From Lineus longissimus (Eukaryota > Nemertea > Pilidiophora > Heteronemertea > Lineidae): a DNA stretch of 64,000 bases. The position numbers were made by a program, and so were the translations under genes. The notes beneath the pieces are model-generated. The model was not told where the DNA came from, searched no databases, and saw only the letters and a program-made list of their open reading frames with translations. This document shows positions 36,215 to 48,590 of this stretch, piece after piece; position 1 is the first letter of the stretch, and each line of letters opens with the position of its first letter. The DNA lies in NCBI RefSeq assembly GCF_910592395.1, contig NC_088320.1:3782001-3846000 (forward strand), read 5' to 3'.

Positions 36215-39200
36215 GTTTCTATGATGCGAATTCCATCAAAGATTCTAGAATGTAGGTTCTATTAAGCCTGATCCGATCACGCGAGCACGGTCGGTCAGCC
36301 CACAAATGTGTGTGCTCTACATCCGTGGTCAGTCCTTATTCCCTGACCAGGAATATAATTAAGGGCATCGTAGTGTCAGTGACTACCAATTAACGTCATC
36401 CGATTATGAAATGGAATCTGATTGACAGTGATGGACAACTGGGCACACGACCTTGTATTGACCGTTTCACAAAAGTGCATTATATGGTGATATTCACGTG
36501 TCCTGCCTTGCTAAATATGCTGGTTTCCGGCAGATATCTGCAACACGAAACGTATTGACCTAACCTTGACCTTCGACCATAACGATGATGTCCATGCTAG
36601 GAGTCCATCCGACTAATATGTCCGACGCACCTCACTGAATCGCATAGTAGTACATGTAATGTACTCTTGAATAATGGGCTTATGGTTGTTGTTGGTCACT
36701 GCGATGATAGAAATATGGCTCGCCCTGTCCACTGTCGATGGCCATTCCACTGACGTGCTCTCCATGTACATACATTCTCCTACGGCTACGACCTTCGCAT
36801 ACCAATGGATCGTCCCTTCAAGGAGGTGGCTGTTTGTGATATCATAGCTTCCGTTTCTCGTTCAAGGACACGTTATTGGGCTTGGAACGGTCAAGCCAGG
36901 AGCACTGAGACGCAGTTATCATCGAGATCATGTCACCGAGTCCTTCACAATCGTATGTTAATCGAAAAACGACCTTTCATTTTGTTAGCGTGACCTATGT
37001 CACTGTATCGCCCAAGTCCCAAACGACAGAATGCCGCACAAAGATACCGTCTTCCTGAGTAAACGCCTTGGACACGATCTGTGATAAAGTTACCTCTGTG
37101 TGCTCCGAACTTTAAACTGATTTTAACCTTGTCGTAAGATTTCACTTAACAACTCCGTTGAGTCCTCAGGTCGTTTCGACTAGCGGGTGCGAGCGGCACA
37201 ACGATTCCGCCATCGTCATCGTTGGTCTCAAATGTCATAATCTTGTTTCCATCAAGAATTTGCGGAGAAACAGGAGTATTGAAGGAACGACCTTAGAGTA
37301 ACCAGCCCTGAGGAACAACCTGGCGCATTTCCGTTAACAGAAATATCGTTGTTGCAGTTTATCACCACTCTTGATTACCACTCGAACCTTGATGATACAC
37401 CCTGAGATTTGGCTCTGACCTCCCTTCGCTGAATCCTGTTGTACTCTAGGGTAATGGGGTGATAGCCACCCATCATGGTCAGGGGTGATTGTTGAATGGC
37501 TAATCGTACTCACATCTGATGGCTAGTCTACACCTTGTACTGTCAATGAGCTTTTCTACGGCATTTGCACCACCTCTGCATTCTAATTGTTTTATCTACG
37601 TTAAGACAACGAGATTAGACTCGTCATCACCGTGGTGAACGCTGGACATACGCCAAGATCCTGGCATTACTCATGTTGTTATAAATATACAACTGTGTTC
37701 ACATTTCTTTCACTTTGAAGTTTTATCAACCACTAGCTAAGAGTGAAACGTTAGGACCAAAGGGTTTAACTTTCTCTTTACACTTCGTTTATTTACCAAC
37801 AATATAACCAAAAAAGGAAAAAAACCATCTCGGAGATAGTTCCGAAGTAATCTTCCGTAAACAAGATTGACTACTGACATCCACACTTGCCAGCGTTTCA
37901 GAGGCAGGCCGCACTTTAAGCTAACGGGACACAAATATTGGGTTGTAAATCCCGTTATACAGGAGTATGTCTTAATCTGTAATCATTTGTCGCCATTCAG
38001 CCCTCCTAGAACATCTCCCCAAGAGCTAGTTATAGTTTGTTGCAGAATCTTGTGGCGGTGATCAGGTTTCGGGAGTAGACGTCTTAGAAAGCAGGGCCGT
38101 TTCATCAAATGTCGCCTATGTTCGGAATCTTCAGTCGTCTTTTCCACGCCGGATTACGCAGTCCCTGCTCAGGACAGAGTTTGGGATTGCTGATGCATAC
38201 TCACGAGATCGCGACCACGTTTTATCAACGGCGACCACCTGTGACCTTGCGGACTGTAGCACGAGCGTCAATGCCATAATGGCCGAACTTTGATGCTATC
38301 TTGGATGCAACAAAATGCAAATCACAGATAGCCCACAAGGACATTCATCAGATTGATAAAAGTAAAAGGACAAACGCTTTGGGAGTCACTTGCCATTTTA
38401 TTGGTGCGGTCACAATGACCAAGAGCCAAGACAATGCTGCTATCAGCGATTACATCAGTATCATAGACAGATTTACGATCTCCGTTGTTTATAAACATTT
38501 ATAAACCGAGCGTTTGAGAACATGCAAATGATTGTAGAGTTATGACTTAGATAACAGTATTAATAATCCGCTGATCAAAGGGACAGCCTGTCGAAATGGT
38601 ACATTGTCTCTTAAGTCTTGATTGAGCTCAGAGATTGAAAGTGATGGACGGAGATGCCAGGTCAAGTGACATCACGGGAGCGATGGTTGTGTTGCCTTGA
38701 TATGATCTGTGTGCTTCAGGATAGGCAGTCTTAGTCAAATGGCCATCATCAATACTTATCACACTAAGTCTTTATTAAACTGAAGATGGAGAATGATTGA
38801 CTATAGTGTCAACTTCATATTTGCTGTTTTGTGATGATCTATTGGGTAGATTGTGGAAACTAGCTGTCAAAGTAAATGGAGGACGCATTATTCTATAGAC
38901 AGTGTACTATAAGGCTGAGGAATTTGTAGTTCAAAGACATGTGAAAGACCAGAGATAATATATTGGAAGTAATAGTGTCGCTTATGAGTTGTGATGTTGT
39001 GAAATTGGGTATCCGCGGTCTTTTACACAATACACGGTGGTAATGGCTACTGTCCAACCAAAGCTGATGTGAACGTACTTGCTGATTATCGAGCTACCTC
39101 CATAGGAGCGTATACTAAGTACTCCTCCAAATGCAAAGCAAATAGAATCAACGGCACGCCGTAGAAATAGGACCAGCCAGCACCTATGTCATGACAAAGA

Positions 39201-39852
39201 AACTGACATTAGAACAGGCTGGGTCGAATTCCTCCACAGCCATTTAGACTATATGAGGCGCAAAAACCTTGTAGGAATGGCATGACAAGAGGCTGACACC
39301 AACCCGGTGTAACATCTGTGGTTGTTCCCCATGTTTCAGTGTTTCCAAACAATAGGCAGCTAGAGAGACCATGACTTTTCAATAGGGGGGATACACAGAA
39401 AAACTCGTCAATCTATTTTTGAGCGTTCCCAAACAATGAGGGGAAACACTCAAAAACAGAAACACTCAAAAACATTACACCGGTACAAAACACTGAAAAA
39501 TAAACACGCCAGAAACTACTTCAACTTCTTTCTTTGTTTCTTGTCAAACATCACCAATAAGAAAACCAGCCAGTCTTCCTATTATTTCACAGATTCAATC
39601 ACCGCTGCACACTAAGCACAATAAATCACCAGCGTGATTACCCGTGCCTAAAGACAGCGTGACAATGGCGCAAATATGGCAGTCACGTCTCAAATCTGGT
39701 AGTGTGTTCCTAGCTGATAGAACACTCATTTGCTCCAAACTCCTCTCGACTAATGCTGTGATTATTATCAACGAATTAAAGGTTTATTAATGAAGTCCTT
39801 GAGGATCCTTTGTGGATTTGTTTTCGGAAAAGTGATAATGGAAGTGAATACT

Positions 39853-39907
39853 CATTTTCAACCTGGGAGGTTCCAATTGTTTAAGGATTTTCAGTTCTAG
39901 CCAAAAT
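39853..39907. repeat. Dispersed copy of the foldback arm
   Basis: ATTTTCAACCTGGGAGGTTC, then CAATTGTTTAAGGATTTTCA, then GTTCTAGCCAAAAT match the arm of the 31.57-kb element. In detail it is closest to the reverse complement of that element's left arm (GGATTTCAAGTTCTAGCCAAAA). Confidence 0.5.
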
Positions 39908-41264
39908 GGTGGTGCCTCTGGTCAACCCTTAATAGGTACTCTGCTGTAACAATCGAGGGTTAAAGACCTTGCAACTTGCCACAGTGGAACCATATTAGAG
40001 CTGTGATTCTTATGACACGATTAGATCCATCAGATTTGTGATCCTTGCAGTTTACCCCAGTGAGGTGCTGATGTCACAATCTCCGACACGTTTTCGGTAT
40101 CATAATGGTCTGCACAGACCATTTAGCGGCAGGGCTAACCCGTGGAGACTAACAGGGCCATTTCAAACGCCATTAAACCCAGTCTATTGTCTTGAGCTTA
40201 ATCCCCCAAAGATGCGACATAATGATAAAGATATCATAAGGTTCAAGGGGTGTCCTAGAGACCATTATGTTGTATTCTGTAAATCAAATTATTTATTGTT
40301 GTAAACAACCAATTACCAAAGGGTACATTAAAATGTTTCCCTCTTTCTGTACACTAATAATTAACCCGAGTCATTGTTTTATGCAATATGTACGGAAAAC
40401 GTACTGAGTTCCGTAGTACGGCCACGGTTTAGGAGAAATCACTACCCTTTCCTCAGGACGACGTTGTTGACGTTGTAATAAGTGGACATTGACAGTCACG
40501 GATCCAGCAAAACCACTTCGTTATTGTGCAAACTGTACAAGTAATCCTGCACACTTCGAATTTTTAGACATTCAAAAGTTTGCCCCACCGATTCTCACAA
40601 ATTGTGATATTCTCAAACGCCCCTGTATTGCTACAGCAACACCAGTCTCTTGTCTTCACCTTTACCTCACAGCGACTCAAAGTAATAAAAGAGAAGCTGC
40701 ACAAACGAACGGTTGTTAACATGGTTAAAGAGACTACATACCGGATTCAAGCCATAAGCTAAGACAAGGAAGAATGACACTGTTACTGCCGGTTTATAAC
40801 TTTCTTAGTATTGTTTAAGCGTCGCCGAGGTGTTCATTTCAATATCAGAGAAATTAAACTCGTGTAGCACTACTTTATTTATCAGGCGCCTGAGAATCTC
40901 TACAAGACAAGGCTCAGCGTATCGTAATGTCGATCCAAAAAACCCCGGGAGCACGTGGTAAAAAAGTGACTTACATGGCCACACGTCGGTGGAGTAATCG
41001 ACTTCAACTCATCTGTGAGAACCTAAAAAACCGTAATTGATCATTAGTGGTAGAATGCGTTATTAATGCGTTCTTTACAACATCCCTGCGAATATCAAAC
41101 TCGGAAAAACGCAAATAAAGAATGCGTTTTCTGATGGCTCTTTCAATCTATGCAGAAGCAGTGTCTTCTCCGGGAAGAACGTTTGACGGCAAGACCCGAC
41201 ACATCTGCACCTGCCCCTACCGTAAGTGATTCCTTGATAGTTTGGGTAAGTTTCGTAGCGATCC

Positions 41265-41445
41265 GGGGACTGATGGATCTATTAGCACCCTCTGAACGTT
41301 CGGGAGGCGATGGTGCTCGCGTTGGTGTTATGCAGGATCAGGATACCACTAGGTCAAGGAGAACAACGCTTTTGGCCCGGGACCTGATGGGCGACTAGCA
41401 CCCACTGACAACTCATTCAAGCAGCCTTAGTGCTCATTTTGGTAT
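41265..41445. repeat. Two-copy diverged repeat in a GC-richer patch
   Basis: GGGGACTGATGGATCTATTA, GCACCCTCTGAAC and GGTGCTCGCGTTGG (from 41265) recur in diverged form as GGGACCTGATGGGCGACTAG, CACCCACTGACAAC and AGTGCTCATTTTGG (from 41378), about 115 bases apart. Origin unknown. Confidence 0.45.
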
Positions 41446-42932
41446 TCGGTCTTGCTATACTCTCGTATGCAACCTCTGCTAGGTTGTCCGAAGGGCAACG
41501 AGCTACCCGTAAGTTAACATCACGCATTGTAAAAAACTTTGATTGTTCGTCAACCTTGTACAGAAACGTTTGCCCGTTACAGCAACGCAGTACACAATTC
41601 TTCTTTTGCGAGGAGTTAAAAGTTTTGAGACATATCTCCCGCTCCCATCCTCGAATCGCGTCGAAATCTGTAAAGCCAACCCATGGCAGAGTCATCACTT
41701 TTTTTTTAGATTCTGCCACAATAGTTGGAGGTTCCCCACGGGATCTAACCCCGCCAGCCAGAGAGGATCGCTTCACACGTAACATCATGATAAATCACCG
41801 ATATCCTCGGGGTAGAGGAGACTTCAGGCGTGGCGGCAGATCCTTGCGACTTCGGTAGCTCTCGGCCTGCCTGAGGTAGCAGCTCTGCGTTCAATAGGAT
41901 TAAGACAAGAATTGGTAGAGCTTGGTTTAACACCGGGAAACGAAGGTGGTGTAAACCTATGGGTGACTTTTGTTTCTTGTTCATGTTCCAGAATGGTTTC
42001 GGAAACGATTAGGTTTGGCAACACCAGGCAAGTTTTGAGCTCACTTGGCAATGCTGAACCAATCAGTCGAGCTGCTTAAAGTTGTCTATCGTCCGTACGT
42101 TTTAGCGTCACCAATTATCACAATGGTTCCAAACCTTCGGATCCATCGCTGCACCGTCATACGAAACGAAAGACATTTCTATGCTGAACATAAAGGGACA
42201 TAAATATCAATTGATATAAAATTTGTTGCACTCTCATCTAGTAGCTATCAGTGTTTTCCTTTCCTCGATTTGGCAAATTTGCGCGCGATCTATGGGAAAT
42301 TCGCATTACCTGTCCGCGCGTTAAGCAAACACTTTGCTGGCGCTTAATGGAGATCCCTAACTCGGGTAGATAGGTCTTCAAACTAATATCAAACGTGTTG
42401 GAGATAAATAATCTTGCCTTGACATCTCTTTGATGGTGGGACAATACTGTGACAATCAAGTTATTTGATTTGCTTGCTTGTTTTCTTCATCATTACGCAA
42501 GAACGTGACGCGTACGTTTCTGTTCTGACATGATATAGAAAAAAAATCAAGGAGTTCGCAAATCTAATTTTGTCCGGGAGCGAGATCTTACTCCCTAACA
42601 GTGATAGGAAGGACCAATAAATAAAAAAAAATCCAAACGATCACAACTCAGATATGTATATTTTCCAACCGTGCCTATTTTTGTTATCTGCAATGACTGG
42701 TTAGGTTTTATCTGTTATGCTGTCAGTAAGTGCTAGTCCTATCACGGGATTGAAACTAAAATAACTCACCAGAGGCAAGGTATCGTTGCATACCCTAAGC
42801 ATTAGAAATGAAATGGCCAGGGCCATTGTGCTCACCTCATGTGGAGGAAAGATGGATAAAGAGCATGGTCTTGTGTCATGTAGTGTTAGGTTTGATGTAG
42901 GTCCAAGCAATTACAATTTCCCCAAAATGGCC

Positions 42933-43846
42933 AATTTACAGTACATTCGACCTCTGTGACCTTGAAAAGTAGGTCAAATCAAAGAAGACCCGGGTGACAC
43001 ATTGAATGGTTGTTAGAATTAGATGTACCTATGATATAAAATTGGTGCCAATCGGGCAAGTCATTACTAGGAATAATGGCATTTTAAAGAATTTAGGATT
43101 TGGCCCCCTCCCTGGAGGCCAAACGGCAAATCAGATCGCACCAAACTTCGGTACCTGAGATCACCTGACCAAGGGGTACATGTGTACTTAATTTGTGATC
43201 AATAGTCATTGCAGTTAAAAAACGTGCCATAGTTACGGCCCGACGGCGAATTTACGCCATTTGACCTCTGTGACCTTGACAAGAAGGTCAAATTAAAAAC
43301 CTGTGTGACATATACTGTATGGTGGTTAGATGTACCCATGATATCAAATTGGTGGCAATCGGGCAAGAAGTTAAGGAATAATCACATTTTTAAGGTTTTT
43401 GGATTTTGCCCCCTGGTGGTCAAGTGGTGAATCATATTGGACCAAACTTCGGTCCCTGAGATCACCTGACTAAGGGGTAAATGTGTACCAAATTTGGTAT
43501 CAATAGTCATTGCAGTTTAGAAACGTGCCATCGTTACATCCTAACGGCCAATTTACACCATTTGACCTCTGTGACCTTGAAAAGGAGGTCAAATCAAAAA
43601 CCCGGAGGATATATGATGCACCTTTGCTAGAAGTACCTACCATATTTTTTTCAAAATTTCCCGACTACTATTAAGGGAGATATTGCATATTTTCACTTTT
43701 AACGTTTGGCCCCCTGGTGGCCAAACCATGAAACGAATCGAACCGAAACTTGGTCTCCCAGGTGTCATCACATAAGGGTACATGTGTACCAAGTTTCAAC
43801 TCAATAGCTCTAACAGTTACGAAACGTGCCCTGCTAACGGACGACG

Positions 43847-43935
<89 letters not shown>

Positions 43936-43993
43936 ACGACGGACGCCACGGTATGGGAGAAGCTCACCTCTGCTAAGAGGTGAGCTAAAAAAA
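42933..43993. mobile_element. Composite tandem element with microsatellite and terminal hairpin
   Basis: Three diverged units of about 300 bases begin at 42933, 43249 and 43550. Each contains GACCTCTGTGACCTTGA, then GGCCCCCT or GCCCCCTGG, then TGTGTAC and ACGTGCC. The third runs into a (GAC)n tract, then an 11-bp perfect hairpin (43961-43986, AGCTCACCTCT / AGAGGTGAGCT) ending in CTAA and an A-run. Core repeats plus microsatellite plus 3' hairpin resemble non-autonomous Helitron-like elements described in molluscs. That class is inferred; no transposase is present and the left end is not defined. Confidence 0.65.
43847..43940. repeat. (GAC)n trinucleotide microsatellite
   Basis: About 29 uninterrupted GAC/ACG units within the composite element. 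It creates long arginine or threonine runs in open frames on both strands, which are not genes. Confidence 0.95.
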
Positions 43994-46900
43994 TATGAAT
44001 AACAGATTTTAATAACTTCCTTGAACAGAAACGCACATCCTCCCCAAATGGTATGACCCCTTCACCCTGGAACTTAATCCGTTTCACCATTGTTGACAAA
44101 ATCTGGTAAAACTATTGATTTAATTCAAAATCTCATTGTATCAAATTGGTTGTTTTGGCCTGATGACATTTTCAATCCGGTCGCGTGTCCACCCTTTTGT
44201 TGCCTGTCGTCACCGATGCGATGCTGTCACGTGTCAAACAATGTCATCAGATTCTGTTCAAAGAGCCCGGCCGAGGCGAAACGACTACCGGTAGTTTGAG
44301 AAACTACATGTATGCGTATTTATCGAATTTCGAAGCCTCCTGTAATATCCCGCAATCGCTCAGCGTAAACAAATGACAGTGAGAGCTCCTTTTATCTCTT
44401 AAAAATCTAATTCAACATGTTTGCTTTTCTATCGTCTATCATCTCGAAATGCTCATCACTTCACTCATAATCTCATTATCTTCGGATTAAATTCAAACAA
44501 TAAATCTCGTGATCTATCATTATCGAACAGATTAAAAGATGCACAGTATTTATCAAGTGTTGTATTCAGTCAATGTATGGTTATGCCTCTGAATATTCCA
44601 AACAGATTTGAGATGACCTGAAGATAATTAACTTCGAGATAGCGTACTACGAAATTACGATGATACGCAAATTTGAGTAATACTCGGCAGATAGTCCTGA
44701 ATCTCCGATTCGAAACATGCTTTGGCGTTTTTTTAATGGCTGAGTTACATAAAGTGTAAGTATTCGCATGGCTGAGGCGGATGAGCACCAAATGAATGAA
44801 AATAATTTATATTGAAGAACTGTTTCTGTTTAAGAAGTACATGTTCTGCGGGAAACATTGCTGGCGTTTAAAAGCGTGTCAGTTCTGCAAGAAATGAAAA
44901 AAATTCACGTACTTACGGCCAGCCAGGTATCAAAATACGGTATACACTAAGTTCGCGTTAACTTTTCTTTCTGTTGAGTCTGCTGAAGATAACGCCGAGT
45001 TGGACTTAACGCCAACAGTATAGAGGAGGTCATAACTGCATTTCTTTTGGACAAACAGGCTTAGGCTCTGCATGCACATACTAAACACGAACACAACTTT
45101 TATTAATTCATGTTTCTATTCTATCGAATTGTAATCACATGTCGCATGCTAAAATATCACGTTTTCAAAGGCCACGTCTCACTTTTTAGCAAACAACTCA
45201 TCCATAATCGTCAATGTCAATTTCTTTTTAACCCGGACTCACCACCTCCCACTCCACGTTTCCAAACAAAGCGAGAACCATGATGAATAAATGCAAGGCA
45301 AATCATTGGAGTTGCATATCTTCTCAAAAGGTTACGGGATTATAACATTGACAAAAACATTTTTGAGATTGGAATATATTCAATCATCGCGCAATTTAAA
45401 CACATATTAGAACTTCCGATCAGATTTTGAAAAGTCAAAAAGGAAACGGGTGATCTTGCTTCATCAGGCGTGAAAGTGTTATTTGAATAGATTAAAAAAG
45501 CAATCTTGAAATCAATTGGGCGTTATAAATCGAGAAATTAAATAGCAGATGCCCGGAGAAACTGATTAATGTCACTTCCAGTTTAATGAATTTGTTATGT
45601 CTCAATGAAACTATAAATAAAATCGACGAAGAGGATAGCATAATGTTTGAAAATGCACAACTAGCCTAGAAGAAACTATCAGATATTCAACTGTACTGGT
45701 TAACGCAGATTCCAATATCATTCCAGTGCCAGATGACCAATTGACGATGACAAGTATAAGTAAACTATATGTGCTGGATAAGTTGAATATTTTTGGTCAG
45801 TTTGCGGATTGAAAACATGACAAATGCGTGAAGATAAGTAGAGAAAAACATATACATACATGATAATCAAAACAAAAATCATTGGCGTAGTTCATGTCAT
45901 ATTGGCCAGCCGTCATGTAGTGGAAGATATTGAAAAAAGCGAAATCCACCGAGCTTACACACTGTGCACATTACCCTAGAACAAAACGGCTGGGTGAAAT
46001 GAAGTTTATATAAGACTTTGACAATAAATGATACTCAAAATCGAACCCATTGCAATCGTGCTGATGAGGCCATTTTGATATTAAATCGCACCATTTTAAT
46101 TATACTTTTCGTTCGAAAATTATTTTTTTTCATCAAATTTGTTGTATTGATGACAATTATCTCCCCGGCAGGTTTAACTTCGTTAGAAACAGAAGCCTGG
46201 TCGCCATTGGCCAAAGCGGATGATGACATAGAAATATCGATGTGATGCGGCTGTCACATTAGCATACTCTATATTCTTCCGCATATTACTCATTACCGTG
46301 TATTCCTGGCCATGAGCCATTTTGTCGGGCCTGGCCATTTGCGCTTGCAATTCATAGATATTTTTGCACCAAGAGCCCTCACTATCTACTGTCATAAAAA
46401 TTGTCGGCATCCTTTGATCTCGGCTCCAACAGGTCACGTGCTTCCTTTTATATGTGATAATATGACTGGGTTGTTTCGAGAAAATTGGGTTGTCGGAAGG
46501 GGGCTGGATGCTGACACGATGACGAAAGTTACGCGGGGAGGATTACCGCGCTCACGCAAGGGGTTTGATGTCCGGTTGGGGGATGTGACTAAAAGGAGTC
46601 GTTGATTAGTAAGTTGCTGCCAAGGATTTTCCGCGAAAGTGACTAACTAACACAATGAACTATCCAACAAGAGACTGTTATAATCAATTAATGAAATAAT
46701 CGAACAATGTACAATAGATCTCAAATATTCCCGCATTGAATATAAATTGGTGTCCAGAGTATATATTAATTACCACCAACGAGGGGCGTTTGGAAAGGTT
46801 CATTCTTTCGGTCAAGCTGCAGATTAAGAAAATATCATGCCACGAAGCAGAACCAACCGTAATCTAAGTTTGAGCCCGGGCGAACCGCCCTTCACCAATT

Positions 46901-48303
46901 GACCCGTGCTGTCGCCAGTTGCTGTGCAGTGAATCCAAAGCATTTCAGGCATTTTTGGTTCCGTATTTATCCGTAAGGTGGCCAGATAGCATGTTCTTTG
47001 ATTCAACGTTAATTGTCACGATTTCATCTGAAGGGCAATGTGTGAAATGGTTAACAACTTAAAAAGGCAATTTGGCAAAGGTTATATATAGCATTTGGAA
47101 ACAAAAATTGTAAACAATTGGAATGGAAGTCCTTCCAAGAGAGAATGTCATAGCTGACGACAATTTTTTAGTATTGATATGGCAATTTGTAAGTAACAGA
47201 ATTTTCAGATAATGGGTATTGTAAGACTTCAATGACTTTTCAAAACAACAGTTTGGCGAATTGCCGCAGTTCCTTTCTGACGGTGACGTCTCAAATCAGT
47301 CTACTGCTTTCTCCAAAGTCGCATTCCTATTCACAGACCACCACATAACAAGCATTTTCTTTCTGAGACATCATTTGGAATTTGCAAACGACATTTTTCA
47401 TTATTTCTAAGACAAAAATTGTCATATTTTATCTGGTAAAAGTCCAACATTCTGAGAAGGTTATATATGATTGGGTTACAAAATCAACCGAATAATTCGA
47501 AGTATGCATTGATTGGTGGCAATATCAAAAAATAATTCGAAAATATATTTAGTGCAAAATCAACTCCTGGTTCTGGGGAGAAAATTCACGCCTTGCCATC
47601 CTTCTACGGTAGCAATATAGCGAGGGAGAATGCCACGTTGGCGTTTTAACAAAACTTACTAAGCAAATCTATCTTGAAGAGAAATAACAATTTCTTTTGT
47701 CCGTATTATTTTGCACATTTGAGTTCGGCCAGCAATTTTTCCAGAAGGAATCATCGAGGCACATTCAAAACTCTTCCGATATGTGTTTGATACTTCAGTA
47801 ACAAAACGTGTATTTGTGTTTCAAGTTCAGAAACATCATGACCTTTCGAAAAGAAAACTCAATGGCCTCAAGATAAAAAAACTAAATTAAACACGTAAAT
47901 ATGTATTTTGATACATAGCATGTGCACATTCTGTATCTTTAGCGTAAACTGTCTGCTAAATGATGATATATCTGAGTTTTTAAACTCGTTACTCACTTGC
48001 GGGGAGCCCGTTAGCCCCGCTGATGAAGGTGGCTTGCCTCAGCGGTCGGGTTGGGGTGACAGGGCTCCAGGCTACCTTCGCCACATTTGCGCAACGGCGG
48101 CCGAGAACGCAGCTGCGCTGTGCGTAACGACGCCGCGGAGCCCTGGTTCCCTTCAGCTAATGATGTCACCTCTGAATGTATTGATTACTGTGACAAGAGT
48201 ATTTATCAAGAGAAAGAAGGCGGGAAACGCCGTGTTCATTTCAGTTCAATGAAAATGGTAGAGATCATGGTACATGATGGAATGAGTGGGTGTAAATTCT
48301 ACC
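43994..48303. other. Inter-Hox non-coding interval
   Basis: AT-rich with no recognised exon. A GC-rich patch at 47,999-48,150 has inverted phrases (GGAGCCC and GGGCTCC; GAAGGTGGC and GCTACCTTC) typical of transposon debris. Confidence 0.55.
47486..47545. repeat. Outlying copy of the 42-bp minisatellite unit
   Basis: AATTCGAAGTATGCATTGAT, then TGGTGGC, then ATATCAAAAAATAATTCG match the unit repeated at 48.3 kb, about 800 bases upstream of the array. Confidence 0.6.
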
Positions 48304-48590
48304 AATTCGAAGTATGCAGTGATTGGGTGCACAAATCCACAAACAAATTCGAAGCATGCAGTGATTGGATGCCAAAAACAACCAAACAATTCGAAGCATG
48401 CAGTGATTGGGTGCCAAAATCAACCAAACAATTCGAAGCATGCAGTGATTGGGTGCCAAAATCAACCAAACAATTCGAAGCATGCAGTGATTGGGTGCCA
48501 AAATCAACCAAACAATTCGAAGCATGCAGTGATTGGGTGCCAAAATCAATCAATAATTCGAAGAATGCATTGAATCGGTTCAAAATCAAA
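48304..48590. repeat. 42-bp minisatellite, about seven copies
   Basis: Units begin at 48304, 48346, 48388, 48430, 48472, 48514 and about 48555. The unit reads AATTCGAAGCATGCAGTGAT, TGGGTGCC, AAAATCAACCAAAC. The central copies are nearly identical and the edges diverge. Because 42 is a multiple of three and the unit lacks stops in several frames, it yields repetitive open frames on both strands (for example a 14-residue FEACSDWVPKSTKQ repeat). I regard these as artefacts of the array. Confidence 0.92.

Larger units (their letters stand above)
33452..42930. other. Inter-Hox non-coding interval
   Basis: About 9.5 kb without a recognised protein exon. It holds paired CRE-type palindromes near 34.9 kb, a palindromic repeat at 36.1 kb, one foldback arm at 39.85 kb, and a GC-richer two-copy repeat at 41.3 kb. 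Confidence 0.55.

Noticed and set aside
41430-41858. 142-codon frame with a signal-peptide-like start
   Set aside because: The frame begins at GTG, not ATG, no family match is visible, and the opposite strand is equally open. Treated as a chance frame in a GC-richer patch.
41861-41880. TGAGGTAGCAG string reminiscent of let-7
   Set aside because: Only the first eight bases match the let-7 seed and there is no matching hairpin arm. No miR-10-like sequence was found either.
43671-44099. Long arginine-rich and threonine-rich frames
   Set aside because: These are translations of the (GAC)n microsatellite inside a repeat element.
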